DNA of 64,000 nt from positions 1,240,001 through 1,304,000 of the forward strand of contig NZ_CP128477.1 of the NCBI RefSeq assembly GCF_030369675.1. The letters run 5' to 3'. Under the pieces are notes generated by a model. That model was given only the letters and a program-made list of their open reading frames with translations, made no database searches and was not told where the DNA came from. This DNA comes from Peteryoungia algae. Lineage in GTDB: Bacteria > Pseudomonadota > Alphaproteobacteria > Rhizobiales > Rhizobiaceae. This document shows positions 1-9,891 of this stretch, piece after piece. Position 1 is the first letter of the stretch. Every line of letters begins with the position of its first letter. A program made the position numbers and the translations under genes.

Positions 1-876
1 GAGGCTGTCCGCCTGCCGAGAACCGGCATGGGCCTGCTGATCGGGGCCGCTCTCGGCGTCTCTGGCGCAATGATGCAGGGCCTGTTTCGCAACCCCCTCG
101 CCGATCCCGGCATTGTCGGAGTAACCTCCGGCGCGGCCCTCGCAGCCGTTATCGCGATCGTCCTCGGGCCGACCTTGCTCTTTCCGCTGCAAGCCTTTTT
201 CGGTGAACAATTTCTGCCCCTGATGGCCTTCCTCGGCGGCCTCGGCAACACCTTGCTTCTCTATGTGATCGCCACCCGCAACGGCCAGACCTCGACGACG
301 GCCCTCATTCTCTCGGGGATCGCGATCGCCGCCATGACCGGAGCCGCCACGGGTCTCCTGATCTTCATCGCCGACGACCGGGCACTCCGCGACATCACCT
401 TCTGGTCGCTGGGCTCGCTGAGTGGTGCAACGACCGCCAAGATTGGTGCGATCCTGCCATTCGTCCTGTTCGTCCTCGCCATCATCCCCTTCGTGGCACG
501 CGGTCTCGACGCGCTCATTCTCGGCGATGCAGCGGCCTTTCACATGGGCGTACCCGTCCAGCGGCTGAAGCGCATGACGATCCTGGCAGTGGCAGCTGCC
601 TGTGGCGCGACAGTCGCGGCAGCAGGCTCGATCGGCTTCATCGGCATCGTCGTACCGCATCTGCTGCGGCTCGCAATCGGCCCGGCTCACCGTTTTCTGC
701 TACCGGCCTCAGCCCTCGGCGGAGCGGTGCTGCTGCTCCTCGCCGACACGGTGGCCCGAACGATTGCTGCACCTGCCGAACTGCCGATCGGCATCATCAC
801 CGCGATCCTTGGAGCGCCCGTCTTCCTCATGCTCCTGCTTGGCAAACAGGGGCGTCAGGCGATGGAGAGCCTGTGA
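1..876 (+). CDS. hmuU: Haemin/iron-siderophore ABC transporter permease, FecCD family (5' end cut by window)
   Basis: Inner-membrane permease of a haemin or ferric-siderophore importer. The reading frame is open from base 1, so the gene begins outside the window and about 70 N-terminal residues of a ~360-residue family member are missing. The visible part starts in the conserved RLPRT segment, followed by GAALGVSGAMMQGLFRNPLADP and the GSIGFIGIVVPHLLR motif of FecCD permeases, which contacts the ATPase. Several hydrophobic helices follow. The stop overlaps the start of the ATPase gene, so the two are translationally coupled. The haemin assignment rests on similarity to rhizobial HmuU and on the HmuV-like partner; another iron chelate is possible. 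Confidence 0.9.
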   Translation, partial: EAVRLPRTGMGLLIGAALGVSGAMMQGLFRNPLADPGIVGVTSGAALAAVIAIVLGPTLLFPLQAFFGEQFLPLMAFLGGLGNTLLLYVIATRNGQTSTTALILSGIAIAAMTGAATGLLIFIADDRALRDITFWSLGSLSGATTAKIGAILPFVLFVLAIIPFVARGLDALILGDAAAFHMGVPVQRLKRMTILAVAAACGATVAAAGSIGFIGIVVPHLLRLAIGPAHRFLLPASALGGAVLLLLADTVARTIAAPAELPIGIITAILGAPVFLMLLLGKQGRQAMESL

Positions 877-1667
877 TGATCCGCGCGCACGACGTCACCA
901 TCCGCCGCGGCGGCCGAAACCTTGTCGACAAGGTCAGCCTGAATCTGGAGGCTGGAAAGTTCACCGTCGTCATCGGACCGAACGGTGCTGGCAAGTCGAC
1001 ACTCCTCAAGGCTCTTTCAGGGGAGTTGCGCCCGGATGGCGGTGAGGTCTTTTACACCGATCGAAGGGTTTCAACCCTGAGCCCTCTGGACCTCGCCCAT
1101 GAGCGAGCCGTCCTGCCGCAGTCCACCGCCCTCTCCTTCCCCTTCACGGCGCTGGAGGTCGTTCGCATGGGTGCCGTCGCCCATGGCAGCCGCGATCCGA
1201 ACCAGTCGGCACGCCAGGCGCTGGTGCGCGTCGGCCTGGCCGGCTTCGAAGGGCGCAGCTACAACGCCTTGTCCGGCGGCGAACAGCAGCGCGTGCAGCT
1301 CGCCCGCGTGCTCGCCCAGATGCCGGATCCGCTCATGGACAAGCGACCGCGCGCAATCTTCCTCGACGAGCCGACGGCGAGCCTCGACATTGGTCACCAG
1401 ATCTCGGTGCTGGAACTCGCGCGTGGCTTTGCCAAGCGCGGCGGGGTCGTGCTCGCGATCCTGCACGATCTCAATCTGGCTGCCGAATTCGCCGACCATC
1501 TGGCGATCCTTCACCACGGCCGGCTGGTGCGCGAGGGAAGCCCCAAGGCCACGATCGACGACGATACCATTGCCCATGTCTACGGCATTACGGGTACCGT
1601 TGGACGCCTGCCGGACGCCGCCATACCCTATGTCCTGCCCCAGGCGCGGCTCGGCACCACACGCTGA
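876..1667 (+). CDS. hmuV: Haemin ABC transporter ATP-binding protein
   Basis: Cytoplasmic ATPase that powers the importer formed with the preceding permease. About 263 residues. Walker A GPNGAGKST lies near residues 34-42, the signature LSGGEQQRVQLARVLAQ near 135-150, Walker B AIFLDEPTASLD follows, and the switch histidine is in LAILHDLNLA. The insertion PDPLMDKRPRA before Walker B is typical of HmuV rather than FecE/FepC. The ATG at 876 shares its A with the upstream TGA; a GTG at 873 is the alternative start. The substrate-binding hmuT and the receptor are not in the window. Confidence 0.92.
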   Translation: MIRAHDVTIRRGGRNLVDKVSLNLEAGKFTVVIGPNGAGKSTLLKALSGELRPDGGEVFYTDRRVSTLSPLDLAHERAVLPQSTALSFPFTALEVVRMGAVAHGSRDPNQSARQALVRVGLAGFEGRSYNALSGGEQQRVQLARVLAQMPDPLMDKRPRAIFLDEPTASLDIGHQISVLELARGFAKRGGVVLAILHDLNLAAEFADHLAILHHGRLVREGSPKATIDDDTIAHVYGITGTVGRLPDAAIPYVLPQARLGTTR

Positions 1668-1986
1668 GCCGGCTATCGGAGTTGTCCACAGTTATCCACA
1701 GGGTACCGCAGCCCTATTCGCACGCATTTCCGATACGAAGCAGGAACACGAGCGACCGGTGATGGGAACATTTGCCGAACACGGACGCCTGACCGGCCAC
1801 GGGCACGATCGTATTGACGATCCGCAATTTTCTTGCCCGGCTAACTCAACAGAACGGCTGCAACGGGTGTCGAATTTGCGACGAAATTCGCCCGCCGCCT
1901 AGGCGCAGCGATGGGCAGACATGCAGTCGACATTTCTGTGCCGCGGCGCGGCACTTCTTGTCATCCTGTTGAAATTCTGGAGAATT
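1668..1986. other. Gap between hmuV and tRNA-Lys
   Basis: No convincing gene here: the long frame reaching 1902 is the out-of-frame shadow of hmuV. Just after hmuV lie two adjacent 9-mers matching DnaA boxes (separate entry). I see no clear Rho-independent terminator and no AT-rich unwinding element, so an origin is unlikely. Confidence 0.6.
1682..1700 (+). promoter_or_regulatory. Two adjacent DnaA-box-like 9-mers
   Basis: TTGTCCACA at 1682-1690 and TTATCCACA at 1692-1700 sit head to tail with one base between. The second is the canonical high-affinity DnaA box and the first a common variant. Match seen by eye; binding is inferred. They could titrate DnaA or regulate locally. Confidence 0.5.
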
Positions 1987-2062
<76 letters not shown>

Positions 2063-2211
2063 GCCTGCGCCGCTTTCCGGTGCCGCCGCCTCCGTTTCCG
2101 GTGGCGTGACCGGGCGTATAAACAGGATCATGGACCTTGTCTAGCGCCACTGCCAAAAATCTTTGCCCTTTGGTCAAAAAAATTTCAAGAATCTGAAATT
2201 CTCTATTGTTT

Positions 2212-3132
2212 TCAAAGCTCCAGAATTCCAGTGGCCAGACGAACCGCTTGTCCGCCAATTCGCGCGCGAGAAATTTCGCCGTCCTTCACATCGACCTGCA
2301 GGTGGATAAAGGAGGGGCGTCCCATCTCCACCCCCTGCTCGATCATCATGGGGTGATGTCCATCGGGCAGTCCGTCGAAATGATGGATGGCGCCGGAGAG
2401 GGCAGCGACTGCGGAGCCAGTCGCAGGATCTTCCGATATGCCCATGTCGGGCGAGAACATTCGCGCATGAAACCTGGCGGCATGATGCACGCCGCCGCGA
2501 CAGTAGACATAGGCCGAGGTGAGCCGTCCCTCGCTCAGCGGCGCCACCCGCTCCCAGAGCTGCGGGTCGAAATCGACACTCTCGACCGAGGCCAGGTCAT
2601 GCAGGGGCACCAGCAGGAATGGCACACCGGCACTCCAGACCATCGGCAGATGGTTTTCAAAGCCGATGGCGCTGGCCTTGACCGAAAGCGCGTCGGCGAG
2701 CCCCTGGCGATCCAGCTGATGCTCCGGATGGCTGGCCGAGAGACGTGGAAGGTCGAATTCGGCGAAACTCGCCTCCCCCGGCCGAACACGCACCGCGCAA
2801 CGCACCGGCCCCACCGTCTCCTCCAGCACCGATACGATATCCATGCTGGCCGCATCGCCATGATAGGCCCGTTCCGCGAGCGCAATGGCCGAACCGACCG
2901 TCGGGTGACCGGCAAACGGGAGTTCGCGTCCGGGCGTGAAGATGCGAATGCGCGCCGTATGGGATGCATGATCCGCCGGCAGGATGAAGACCGTCTCCGA
3001 GAGGTTCATCTCGGCGGCGATCGCCTGCATGGCCTGATCCGAGAGGCCTATACCGTCAAAGATGACCGCAAGCGGATTGCCTGCCAGTTTGTGGTCGGTA
3101 AACACGTCGTAAATGGCATAGTCTCTCGCCAC
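2212..3132 (-). CDS. PhzF family isomerase/epimerase
   Basis: Cytoplasmic PhzF-fold protein of about 306 residues, a two-domain diaminopimelate-epimerase-like fold that usually catalyses proton transfer on small metabolites; the substrate is unknown. N-terminal DYAIYDVFTDHKLAGNPLAV, the catalytic-Glu region MNLSETVF, FAGHPTVGSA and C-terminal SEDPATGSAVAAL are all present. I chose the GTG at 3132 because GGAGA lies about 7 bases upstream and homology starts there; the frame remains open to 3195. It is the last gene of a leftward run from the aminotransferase, 74 bases after the NUDIX gene. No phenazine genes are nearby, so a phenazine role is not supported. Confidence 0.88.
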   Translation of the reverse strand: MARDYAIYDVFTDHKLAGNPLAVIFDGIGLSDQAMQAIAAEMNLSETVFILPADHASHTARIRIFTPGRELPFAGHPTVGSAIALAERAYHGDAASMDIVSVLEETVGPVRCAVRVRPGEASFAEFDLPRLSASHPEHQLDRQGLADALSVKASAIGFENHLPMVWSAGVPFLLVPLHDLASVESVDFDPQLWERVAPLSEGRLTSAYVYCRGGVHHAARFHARMFSPDMGISEDPATGSAVAALSGAIHHFDGLPDGHHPMMIEQGVEMGRPSFIHLQVDVKDGEISRARIGGQAVRLATGILEL

Positions 3133-3206
3133 GGGCCGTCTCCGCTGAAGGTCACGCTCGCGGCACACACTGCCCGAGGCGGCACGGCAAGGCAAGCCGA
3201 CTGCGC

Positions 3207-3944
3207 TCAGCTCTCGTCGGGAAAAAACCAGCGCAGAATCGGCAGCATGGCGAGCCCGTATCGATGCAAAGTCGGATCACCGCTGCGGATGGCGATGGCC
3301 CGGGAAATCTCTGGATCCGGACAATTCCGTGCGAAATCGTCGATCTTCGCGACGAGGTCATCGGCGCTCTCGGAGAAGGAGAAAAGCCTGAGAAGTGTCA
3401 GCCGTTTCGAACGATAGCTGGCATAGAGAACGGGATCGGCCGTTGAGACGCGAAGGTCGAGCCCGGTCTCCTCCATCACCTCGCGCCGCATATTGCTTTC
3501 GATGTCGCAACGCCCGTCGACGACATCTGAAAGATCGAGCGAGCCCGCGGCGAAATAAACCTGCCCCGGATTGGCGGTGTGCGGCGCCATCTCCACCGCG
3601 ATCAAGGCACCGTCTGAGGCGACGATGACTGGATATCCAAACAGGTGGCAGGCCCCGGCGAGTTCAGCTTGCCTCCGCCACCACAGAAAGGTGGCGAAAC
3701 TCGAGACATGACCCTCGGCCCTCAGGTGCCCGTCAGAAAAACGGATCCGCCGCTGCAGGATGGTCCGACCATTGAACAGCGCGGGATTGGCCCCGACCTC
3801 CCGCTCCCAGTTTTCCGCCACCGCCTCGGCCGCCAAAAGATCCAGCGGATGCGGCTCTGACGAGACGAGCAGCTCGTGGGAATGTACGACATGCAGGCTG
3901 CCATCGGCCGGCAGGCCGACATCATCGATCAAGGCATCACTCAC
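3207..3944 (-). CDS. NUDIX hydrolase
   Basis: About 245 residues. The Nudix helix core REVMEETGL is intact; the first glutamate of the canonical box is not at its usual place, so the spacing is slightly atypical. The family hydrolyses nucleoside diphosphates linked to another moiety; the substrate here cannot be told. The GTG start at 3944 overlaps the upstream endonuclease stop as GTGA, so coupling is likely. The frame is open further upstream, but that part is shadow of the endonuclease gene. Long N-terminal part (about 130 residues before the box) resembles the uncharacterised rhizobial Nudix proteins rather than small MutT. Confidence 0.85.
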   Translation of the reverse strand: MSDALIDDVGLPADGSLHVVHSHELLVSSEPHPLDLLAAEAVAENWEREVGANPALFNGRTILQRRIRFSDGHLRAEGHVSSFATFLWWRRQAELAGACHLFGYPVIVASDGALIAVEMAPHTANPGQVYFAAGSLDLSDVVDGRCDIESNMRREVMEETGLDLRVSTADPVLYASYRSKRLTLLRLFSFSESADDLVAKIDDFARNCPDPEISRAIAIRSGDPTLHRYGLAMLPILRWFFPDES

Positions 3945-5050
3945 GGGAGGTGCAGCGTGATGGCGATGGGGCAGTGGTCGGAGGCCTTTGGTCGGTCCCA
4001 GCCGATCCGCGGGTAGCGTTCCACCTCCTGCCCTGGAGGAAATGGCGTGCGGAAGGGCTGACCGTTGCGGATCACGTCTGGCTTGGCCATCGGATTGGCT
4101 GCAGCGAGACCCTTGGAGAGCCATATGTAATCGAGTTGGCACAGATGCTGCTCTTCCGGTCCGCGCGCGTGATAGAGCGTCCAGCGGTCGAGCGGATCGC
4201 GCCTCTGCATGGCATTCTCCGCAAAACCGTCATGCGAGAACACATCGAGCGCACTCGGCAGGTCTGATTGCACGACATAGTCATATCCATGCCGGCGATC
4301 GCCGATGACATCGACCTTCTCCTGATAATCGTTCATGTCTCCGCAGATGACGAAGTTGCGCTGACTGGCCTTGTCGCGGCCGAATCGGTTTTCGATGATG
4401 TGGCGCACCGCTTTCGCCTCGGCCTCACGGACCGGCATGCTCGATGTGCGCCCGTCGGCGCCATCCCGACCATTGGTCATCGACTTGAAATGCACGACAT
4501 AGACGGTCAGGGGCCGCCCGCCAACGCGCAGGTCCAGTTCCAGACAGTCACGCTTGAAGATCCGGTCCTCTGGCTGGATGTTGGACCCGAGACCGGGATG
4601 ATAAAGGCCAAGGTCGTGATAGGTCAGCGCCGCGTGACTGGTGACGTCGCGCAACTCGATCGGCTCTCCGTCCCGGGTCTCCTCCCGCATCAGGACGGCG
4701 ACATCGATCCCGCGGCCGTCATTGCCCTCGACAAGGTATTTCTGCCGATAGCCCGCTCCGATCATGCGGAACAGGTAGCCATACTCGAAGGCCTTGAGGG
4801 CCTCCATATTGTCGACCTCCTGGAGGCAAAGGATATCGGCGCCGGTGTCGGCGATCGCCAGTGCCGACAGCTGGCGCGTGTCGTCGGTTGACGAGACGAC
4901 CCTTGCGGCCTCGAGCCGCTGATAATCGGCTTCAGACTTGATGTCGAACAGCTTCATCACCCGGTCCGACCTCAGCTGGTTCCGGAAGCCGGTGAAATCG
5001 AAACGGGCGATCAGGTTTTCAATGTTGAAGGTCGCGATGCGAATGGACAT
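3941..5050 (-). CDS. Endonuclease/exonuclease/phosphatase family protein
   Basis: About 369 residues of the EEP fold (DNase I/exonuclease III/inositol phosphatase superfamily), a metal-dependent phosphodiesterase or phosphatase. The motifs are in order: RIATFNIENL at the N terminus (metal Asn), CLQEVDN (catalytic Glu), VVHFKSM, ICGDMND (Asp/Asn) and SDHCPIAI near the C terminus (catalytic His). I chose the ATG at 5050 because the motif begins three residues later; the open frame up to 5395 is shadow of the aminotransferase. No signal peptide. The substrate, nucleic acid or lipid, is not evident. Confidence 0.87.
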   Translation of the reverse strand: MSIRIATFNIENLIARFDFTGFRNQLRSDRVMKLFDIKSEADYQRLEAARVVSSTDDTRQLSALAIADTGADILCLQEVDNMEALKAFEYGYLFRMIGAGYRQKYLVEGNDGRGIDVAVLMREETRDGEPIELRDVTSHAALTYHDLGLYHPGLGSNIQPEDRIFKRDCLELDLRVGGRPLTVYVVHFKSMTNGRDGADGRTSSMPVREAEAKAVRHIIENRFGRDKASQRNFVICGDMNDYQEKVDVIGDRRHGYDYVVQSDLPSALDVFSHDGFAENAMQRRDPLDRWTLYHARGPEEQHLCQLDYIWLSKGLAAANPMAKPDVIRNGQPFRTPFPPGQEVERYPRIGWDRPKASDHCPIAITLHLP

Positions 5051-5145
5051 GAACACCCGTGAATTGTGCCTGGAAGCAGATGGATCCGGCGCACTGAACC
5101 ACGCCCTCTCCGCCGCCGCAACCTCCAGGCACCGTTCCGGGTGTG

Positions 5146-6369
5146 TCAGGCTGCGCGAACCAGCGCAGTTCCGACGAGCCGACCCAGGCGTTTGATGCCC
5201 TCCTCGATCATCGCCTCGCTGGCGCAGGAGAAGGAGAGCCGGATCGTGTTCGTTCCGGATCGATCGGCAAAGAAGGCCTGCCCGGGAACGAAGGCAACCT
5301 TTTCCGTTTCGACGGAACGCGCCAGCAGTTCGGCACCGTCCATCCCCTCCGGCAGGGTCACCCAGACGAACATGCCACCTTCCGGCCGTGTCCATTCCGT
5401 ACCGTGAGGCATGTACCTCTCGAGTGCCGCGAGCATGGCATCACGCCGCGCGACATAGGCCGCCCTGATTTTTGCGATCTGCGCGGGGAAATGCTTGTCC
5501 GCCACCTCCGCCACGACCATCTGATTGATGGTCGACGAATGCAGATCGGCGGCCTGCTTCATAAGAACCAATTTGCGGATCACGGGCTTTGCCGCCACCA
5601 CGTAACCGACGCGCAGGCCGGGGGCCAGTGTCTTCGAAAAGCTGCCGCAATAAATCGTCCGGCAGGTGTCAATCCCGCCGCTGCGGGCGATATCGAGAGA
5701 CAGGATTGGCGGGATCGGCTCGCCGTCATAGCGCAAATGCTGATAGGCCGCGTCCTCGATCACGGGTATGTCGAGTTCATCGGCAAGGGCGAGGATCTGT
5801 TTACGCTCCTCGAGACTGACCGTCTGGCCCGTCGGATTGGCGAAGTCGGTGGAGAGATAGGCGAACTTCACCGCACTTTCTTCTGCCTCCGCCGCCGCGC
5901 GGTAGCTCGCCGGTGTGCGATTGCCTGTCCCGAGCTGGTCATAGCGGGGCTCATAGGCATTGAAGGCCTGTAGTGCGCCGAGATAGGTCGGCCATGTCAC
6001 GAGCGCGGTATCGCCAGGCGAAATGAACAGCTTTCCAAGATAGTCGAGCGCCTGCTGGGATCCCGACGTGATGAAGATATTGTCGACGTCGCAGGCAATG
6101 CCGAGACGGCCCATCTCTTCCTTCAGCCATGCGCGAAGCGGCAGATAGCCTTCCGACACCGAGTACTGCAGTGCTGCGCTCGCACGGCCATCCGAGAAGA
6201 GAGCGGCATAGGCCTGGGCGAACTCCGCCTGCGGGAAGAGCGCCGGGTCGGGGATGCCGCCGGCAAACGAGATGATGTCCGGCTTGTCGAGCAGTTTCAG
6301 GAGTTCTCGGATTTCGGAAGCGCGCATGCGTGTCGAACGCGTGGCGAAGACATGGTCCCAGTTCAGCAT
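5146..6369 (-). CDS. PLP-dependent aminotransferase (2-aminoadipate/aromatic type, class I/II)
   Basis: 407 residues, fold-type I aminotransferase. SFAGGIPDP near the N terminus, SGSQQALDYLGKLF, YLSTDFANPTGQTVS, and the PLP-lysine segment IYCGSFSKTLAPGLRVGY (Schiff-base lysine in FSKT) are present, with a late RLSFSCAS arginine. The family resembles LysN/Aro8-like 2-aminoadipate transaminases and the catalytic half of MocR proteins, but no GntR domain is attached. It heads a leftward gene run. A 17-bp-arm palindrome lies 45 bases upstream of its ATG. Exact substrate unknown. Confidence 0.88.
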   Translation of the reverse strand: MLNWDHVFATRSTRMRASEIRELLKLLDKPDIISFAGGIPDPALFPQAEFAQAYAALFSDGRASAALQYSVSEGYLPLRAWLKEEMGRLGIACDVDNIFITSGSQQALDYLGKLFISPGDTALVTWPTYLGALQAFNAYEPRYDQLGTGNRTPASYRAAAEAEESAVKFAYLSTDFANPTGQTVSLEERKQILALADELDIPVIEDAAYQHLRYDGEPIPPILSLDIARSGGIDTCRTIYCGSFSKTLAPGLRVGYVVAAKPVIRKLVLMKQAADLHSSTINQMVVAEVADKHFPAQIAKIRAAYVARRDAMLAALERYMPHGTEWTRPEGGMFVWVTLPEGMDGAELLARSVETEKVAFVPGQAFFADRSGTNTIRLSFSCASEAMIEEGIKRLGRLVGTALVRAA

Positions 6370-6413
6370 CGGTGTTTCCTCGCGGCTTATCGTTTTGAGA
6401 CGAGGAAATCACG

Positions 6414-6454
6414 AAATCCTCGATAGGTCAACAATGCTGACCTATCGAGGATTT
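6414..6454. promoter_or_regulatory. Long perfect palindrome in the divergent aminotransferase/diguanylate cyclase promoter
   Basis: AAATCCTCGATAGGTCA (6414-6430) and TGACCTATCGAGGATTT (6438-6454) are perfect inverted 17-mers around a 7-base centre, with more T following on the plus strand. Both flanking genes are transcribed away from it, so a simple terminator is unlikely; an operator or an RNA leader hairpin fits better. Each arm holds a TTGACC/CTGACC element that could serve as -35. Confidence 0.7.
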
Positions 6455-6569
6455 TTTCTTGGCTCCGAACATTTTACGTTTGCAAACCATGTTGAATTTG
6501 TTCGAGAACTCGCGCTGCGACCAACTGACACCTCCCCACTACTCCTCCGGATTCTCAAGGACTGAAGAT

Positions 6570-7763
6570 TTGCTGCTGCAAAAGCTTACCCTCCCGATCC
6601 TCGGTGCCGACGACAAGACGGATCCCCCTTGGGACCATCTCTCCATCCTCTACAACATCATCCCTCATCTGGTTGCCGCGGTTGCGATCCTGTCCGCTTC
6701 GGTTCTCCCCTATGCCGAGGGGCAAACGACCAAGGTGGCGATTGTCGTGCTGATCCTGGTCGTCCAGGTCGGGTTCAGGGCATGGGGCGACTATGCATTC
6801 CGCAGACGATCACCCCACGAAACGCTGGAGCTGTGGCTGGGTCGTTTTGTCCTGCTGTCGCTTGCATCCGGTCTCGCCTGGGGCAGCGCGCTTGCAGTCC
6901 TCTATTCCAGCGGCAGTCCCGACACGCAGGTCGTTGTGCTTGCCGTCGGCTGTGGCATCCTCCAGTCGGTCGCGGCCCGTGCCTATCTCGCACCCCGCTC
7001 GACGCTGGCGCTCATCTTGATCATGACGGGCATCGTCAATGCCTCCGCCATCAGCGAGGGCAACTGGATCATGGTTCCGATCTGTGCGGCCTATGTCGGC
7101 TTCCTCGCGAGCTACATGGTCCAGCTGATTGCCATGGACGAGAAACGAACCGCGGCCGAAGGCAAGACACGGGTCCTGGTCAAGGCGCTGGCCGAGAGCA
7201 ATTCAAAGCTGATCGAGGCGAACGCACAATTGCATCGCAATGCACGCACCGATGTCCTGACAGGGCTGGAGAACAGACGCGGTTTCGATGAAGACTTGCA
7301 TCGCTGTCTCCTGTCGATGCGAGACGTGGGCAGGCCGGTGGCGCTCTTGCTGATCGACGTCGACCATTTCAAGCGCTTCAACGACGCCAACGGTCACCAG
7401 GCCGGTGATGAGTGCCTGCGGACCATCGCAAAACTTCTGGCTGGCCTCGTCGCTCCGTCGGAGGGCATTACTGCAAGATATGGCGGCGAGGAATTTGCCA
7501 TCATTCTTCAGGACGGCCACGCCATGCGCGCCGAGACGTTCGCGGAAGAGCTGCGGGTGAGCGTCGCATGCCTGTCGATCCCGACGCGCCATGGCAAAGC
7601 GCACAAGCTGACGGTGAGCATTGGCGTTGCAATCGCAGAGCCGTCCGACGACGAACGCACACTGATCGCCCGGGCGGACCGCCGCCTTTACGATGCCAAG
7701 GCCTCCGGTCGTGACCGCGTTTGTGCATTCGACCGTACCAGGCACATTGTCGGCTGCCGCTGA
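6570..7763 (+). CDS. Membrane-anchored diguanylate cyclase (GGDEF)
   Basis: Makes the second messenger c-di-GMP from GTP. The N-terminal ~200 residues form about six hydrophobic helices, and the C-terminal GGDEF domain has DVLTGLENRRGF, LLIDVDHFKRFND and the active-site YGGEEF. An inhibitory-site RxxD five residues before GGEEF is not present (PSEG instead), so product inhibition may be absent. The start is uncertain: a TTG at 6570 follows AAGGA by 8 bases; an ATG at 6489 in the same frame lacks a visible Shine-Dalgarno. The protein is 397 residues from 6570 or 424 from 6489. No sensory partner is adjacent. Confidence 0.85.
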   Translation: MLLQKLTLPILGADDKTDPPWDHLSILYNIIPHLVAAVAILSASVLPYAEGQTTKVAIVVLILVVQVGFRAWGDYAFRRRSPHETLELWLGRFVLLSLASGLAWGSALAVLYSSGSPDTQVVVLAVGCGILQSVAARAYLAPRSTLALILIMTGIVNASAISEGNWIMVPICAAYVGFLASYMVQLIAMDEKRTAAEGKTRVLVKALAESNSKLIEANAQLHRNARTDVLTGLENRRGFDEDLHRCLLSMRDVGRPVALLLIDVDHFKRFNDANGHQAGDECLRTIAKLLAGLVAPSEGITARYGGEEFAIILQDGHAMRAETFAEELRVSVACLSIPTRHGKAHKLTVSIGVAIAEPSDDERTLIARADRRLYDAKASGRDRVCAFDRTRHIVGCR

Positions 7764-7791
7764 AGGAATTCCTGCCCACCGAAACGGAAAA

Positions 7792-7817
7792 GGCCGGGGA
7801 GGTCTCCCTCCCCGGCC
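7792..7817 (-). terminator. Rho-independent terminator after ilvC
   Basis: Perfect 11-bp stem (GGCCGGGGAGG/CCTCCCCGGCC) with a 4-base loop. On the minus strand it is followed by TTTT, placing it about 25 bases beyond the ilvC stop. It may also stop transcription of the converging GGDEF gene. Confidence 0.85.
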
Positions 7818-7842
7818 GTTCTGCCATCCTGTGGGATGCAGA

Positions 7843-8886
<1,044 letters not shown>

Positions 8887-9573
8887 TCAGTTGTGGTGGA
8901 TGTTGTTGATCGGCGAGCCGGAACGGGATGCCCCGTCGAGGCCGGCCAGTACGCGGTCGGTGCCGTAGAGGGCGAGGAAGGCTGCAACCGCCTTCGTGGC
9001 CCGGACCCCGAATTTGTGTGACTGCGGCGATTCGCCAAGCAACATGCGCACATGCAGGTCGCTGACGATCAGCCCGTAGAGCGTCCGATAGGCATCCTCA
9101 CCATCGCCGAAGCGCAGGAGCCCGTCCCGCTGGCCGGCATCGAGCAGAGCCCGCGCCCGGCGATCGATCTGCCGACGCCCGCGCTCGAGAAGCAGTGTGC
9201 CGAGCTTGGAGCCATCACGGCTCGACTGGCCGATGGCAAGCCGGTTGAGCGCGAGCGAAACATCGCCGGCGAGAACCTCGAGCAGATCGCGGGCGAAGAC
9301 ATCGAGATGCTCCGTGAGACTGGCGACCGTCAGGCGCTCGCCCGGCCGTTCAAAGGTGCGAACCTTGCTCGCCTGGTACGAAATCATCGCGGACAGCAGG
9401 CCATCGCGATCACCGAACCACTTGTAGAGGCTTTCCTTGGAGCAATTGGCGGCCCGTGCCAGACCGGCTGTCGTGACGGCCTTGTCGCCACCCTCGACAA
9501 GCAAACGCAGGGCTTCGGCCAGAACCGCACTCTGGCGTGGCGTGAATTCCGTGGTCTGTGTGTCGATCGACAT
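8887..9573 (-). CDS. TetR/AcrR family repressor (AefR-like C-terminal domain)
   Basis: About 228 residues. The N-terminal TetR helix-turn-helix reads AVTTAGLARAANCSKESLYKWFGDRDGLL; the C-terminal part resembles the AefR-like TetR group. I chose the ATG at 9573 because AGGAG sits 7 bases upstream and the homology begins there; an open frame extends to 9639. A perfect 14-bp palindrome lies 13 bases upstream of the ATG and probably binds this protein, giving autorepression and possibly control of the downstream ilvC. Ligand unknown. Confidence 0.88.
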   Translation of the reverse strand: MSIDTQTTEFTPRQSAVLAEALRLLVEGGDKAVTTAGLARAANCSKESLYKWFGDRDGLLSAMISYQASKVRTFERPGERLTVASLTEHLDVFARDLLEVLAGDVSLALNRLAIGQSSRDGSKLGTLLLERGRRQIDRRARALLDAGQRDGLLRFGDGEDAYRTLYGLIVSDLHVRMLLGESPQSHKFGVRATKAVAAFLALYGTDRVLAGLDGASRSGSPINNIHHN

Positions 9574-9585
9574 GGCCGGCTCCTG

Positions 9586-9599
9586 GTACCGTACGGTAC
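9586..9599. promoter_or_regulatory. Palindromic operator upstream of tetR-ilvC
   Basis: GTACCGTACGGTAC is its own reverse complement and is followed by a further overlapping half-site (GTACGGT). It lies directly upstream of the tetR ribosome binding site, the position expected for TetR-family autorepression. Binding is inferred. Confidence 0.7.
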
Positions 9600-9891
9600 G
9601 GTTCGCCATCCTTATGTCCGTCACCGCACAAGAGGTCAAGGGGCGATTGAAGAAAATTGCGGCAGTTGCGCGTGCCGCGAGTCATGTTTTTAGGCAGACC
9701 CGCAGCCACCCGCGGTCGACGGCGACGCCCCGATCGGGGTCTCGACAGTCAAGCAGCAGTCACAAAAGGGTGAGAGAAATAAAAAATAATCGTTCTATGT
9801 CATAGTTAAATGACAGCCAAAACACAGCCTAAACCGCTGATTTCAATAGGACAAATTTTCAAGTGCCTCTCCGTATACCGGGTACACCAAC

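Noticed and set aside
1668..1986. Chromosomal origin of replication
   Set aside because: Only two DnaA-like boxes, no AT-rich unwinding region and no origin-linked genes such as hemE, dnaA or parAB in view.
2206..3417. 403-codon plus-strand frame over the PhzF gene
   Set aside because: Antisense to a clear PhzF protein and to the end of the NUDIX gene.
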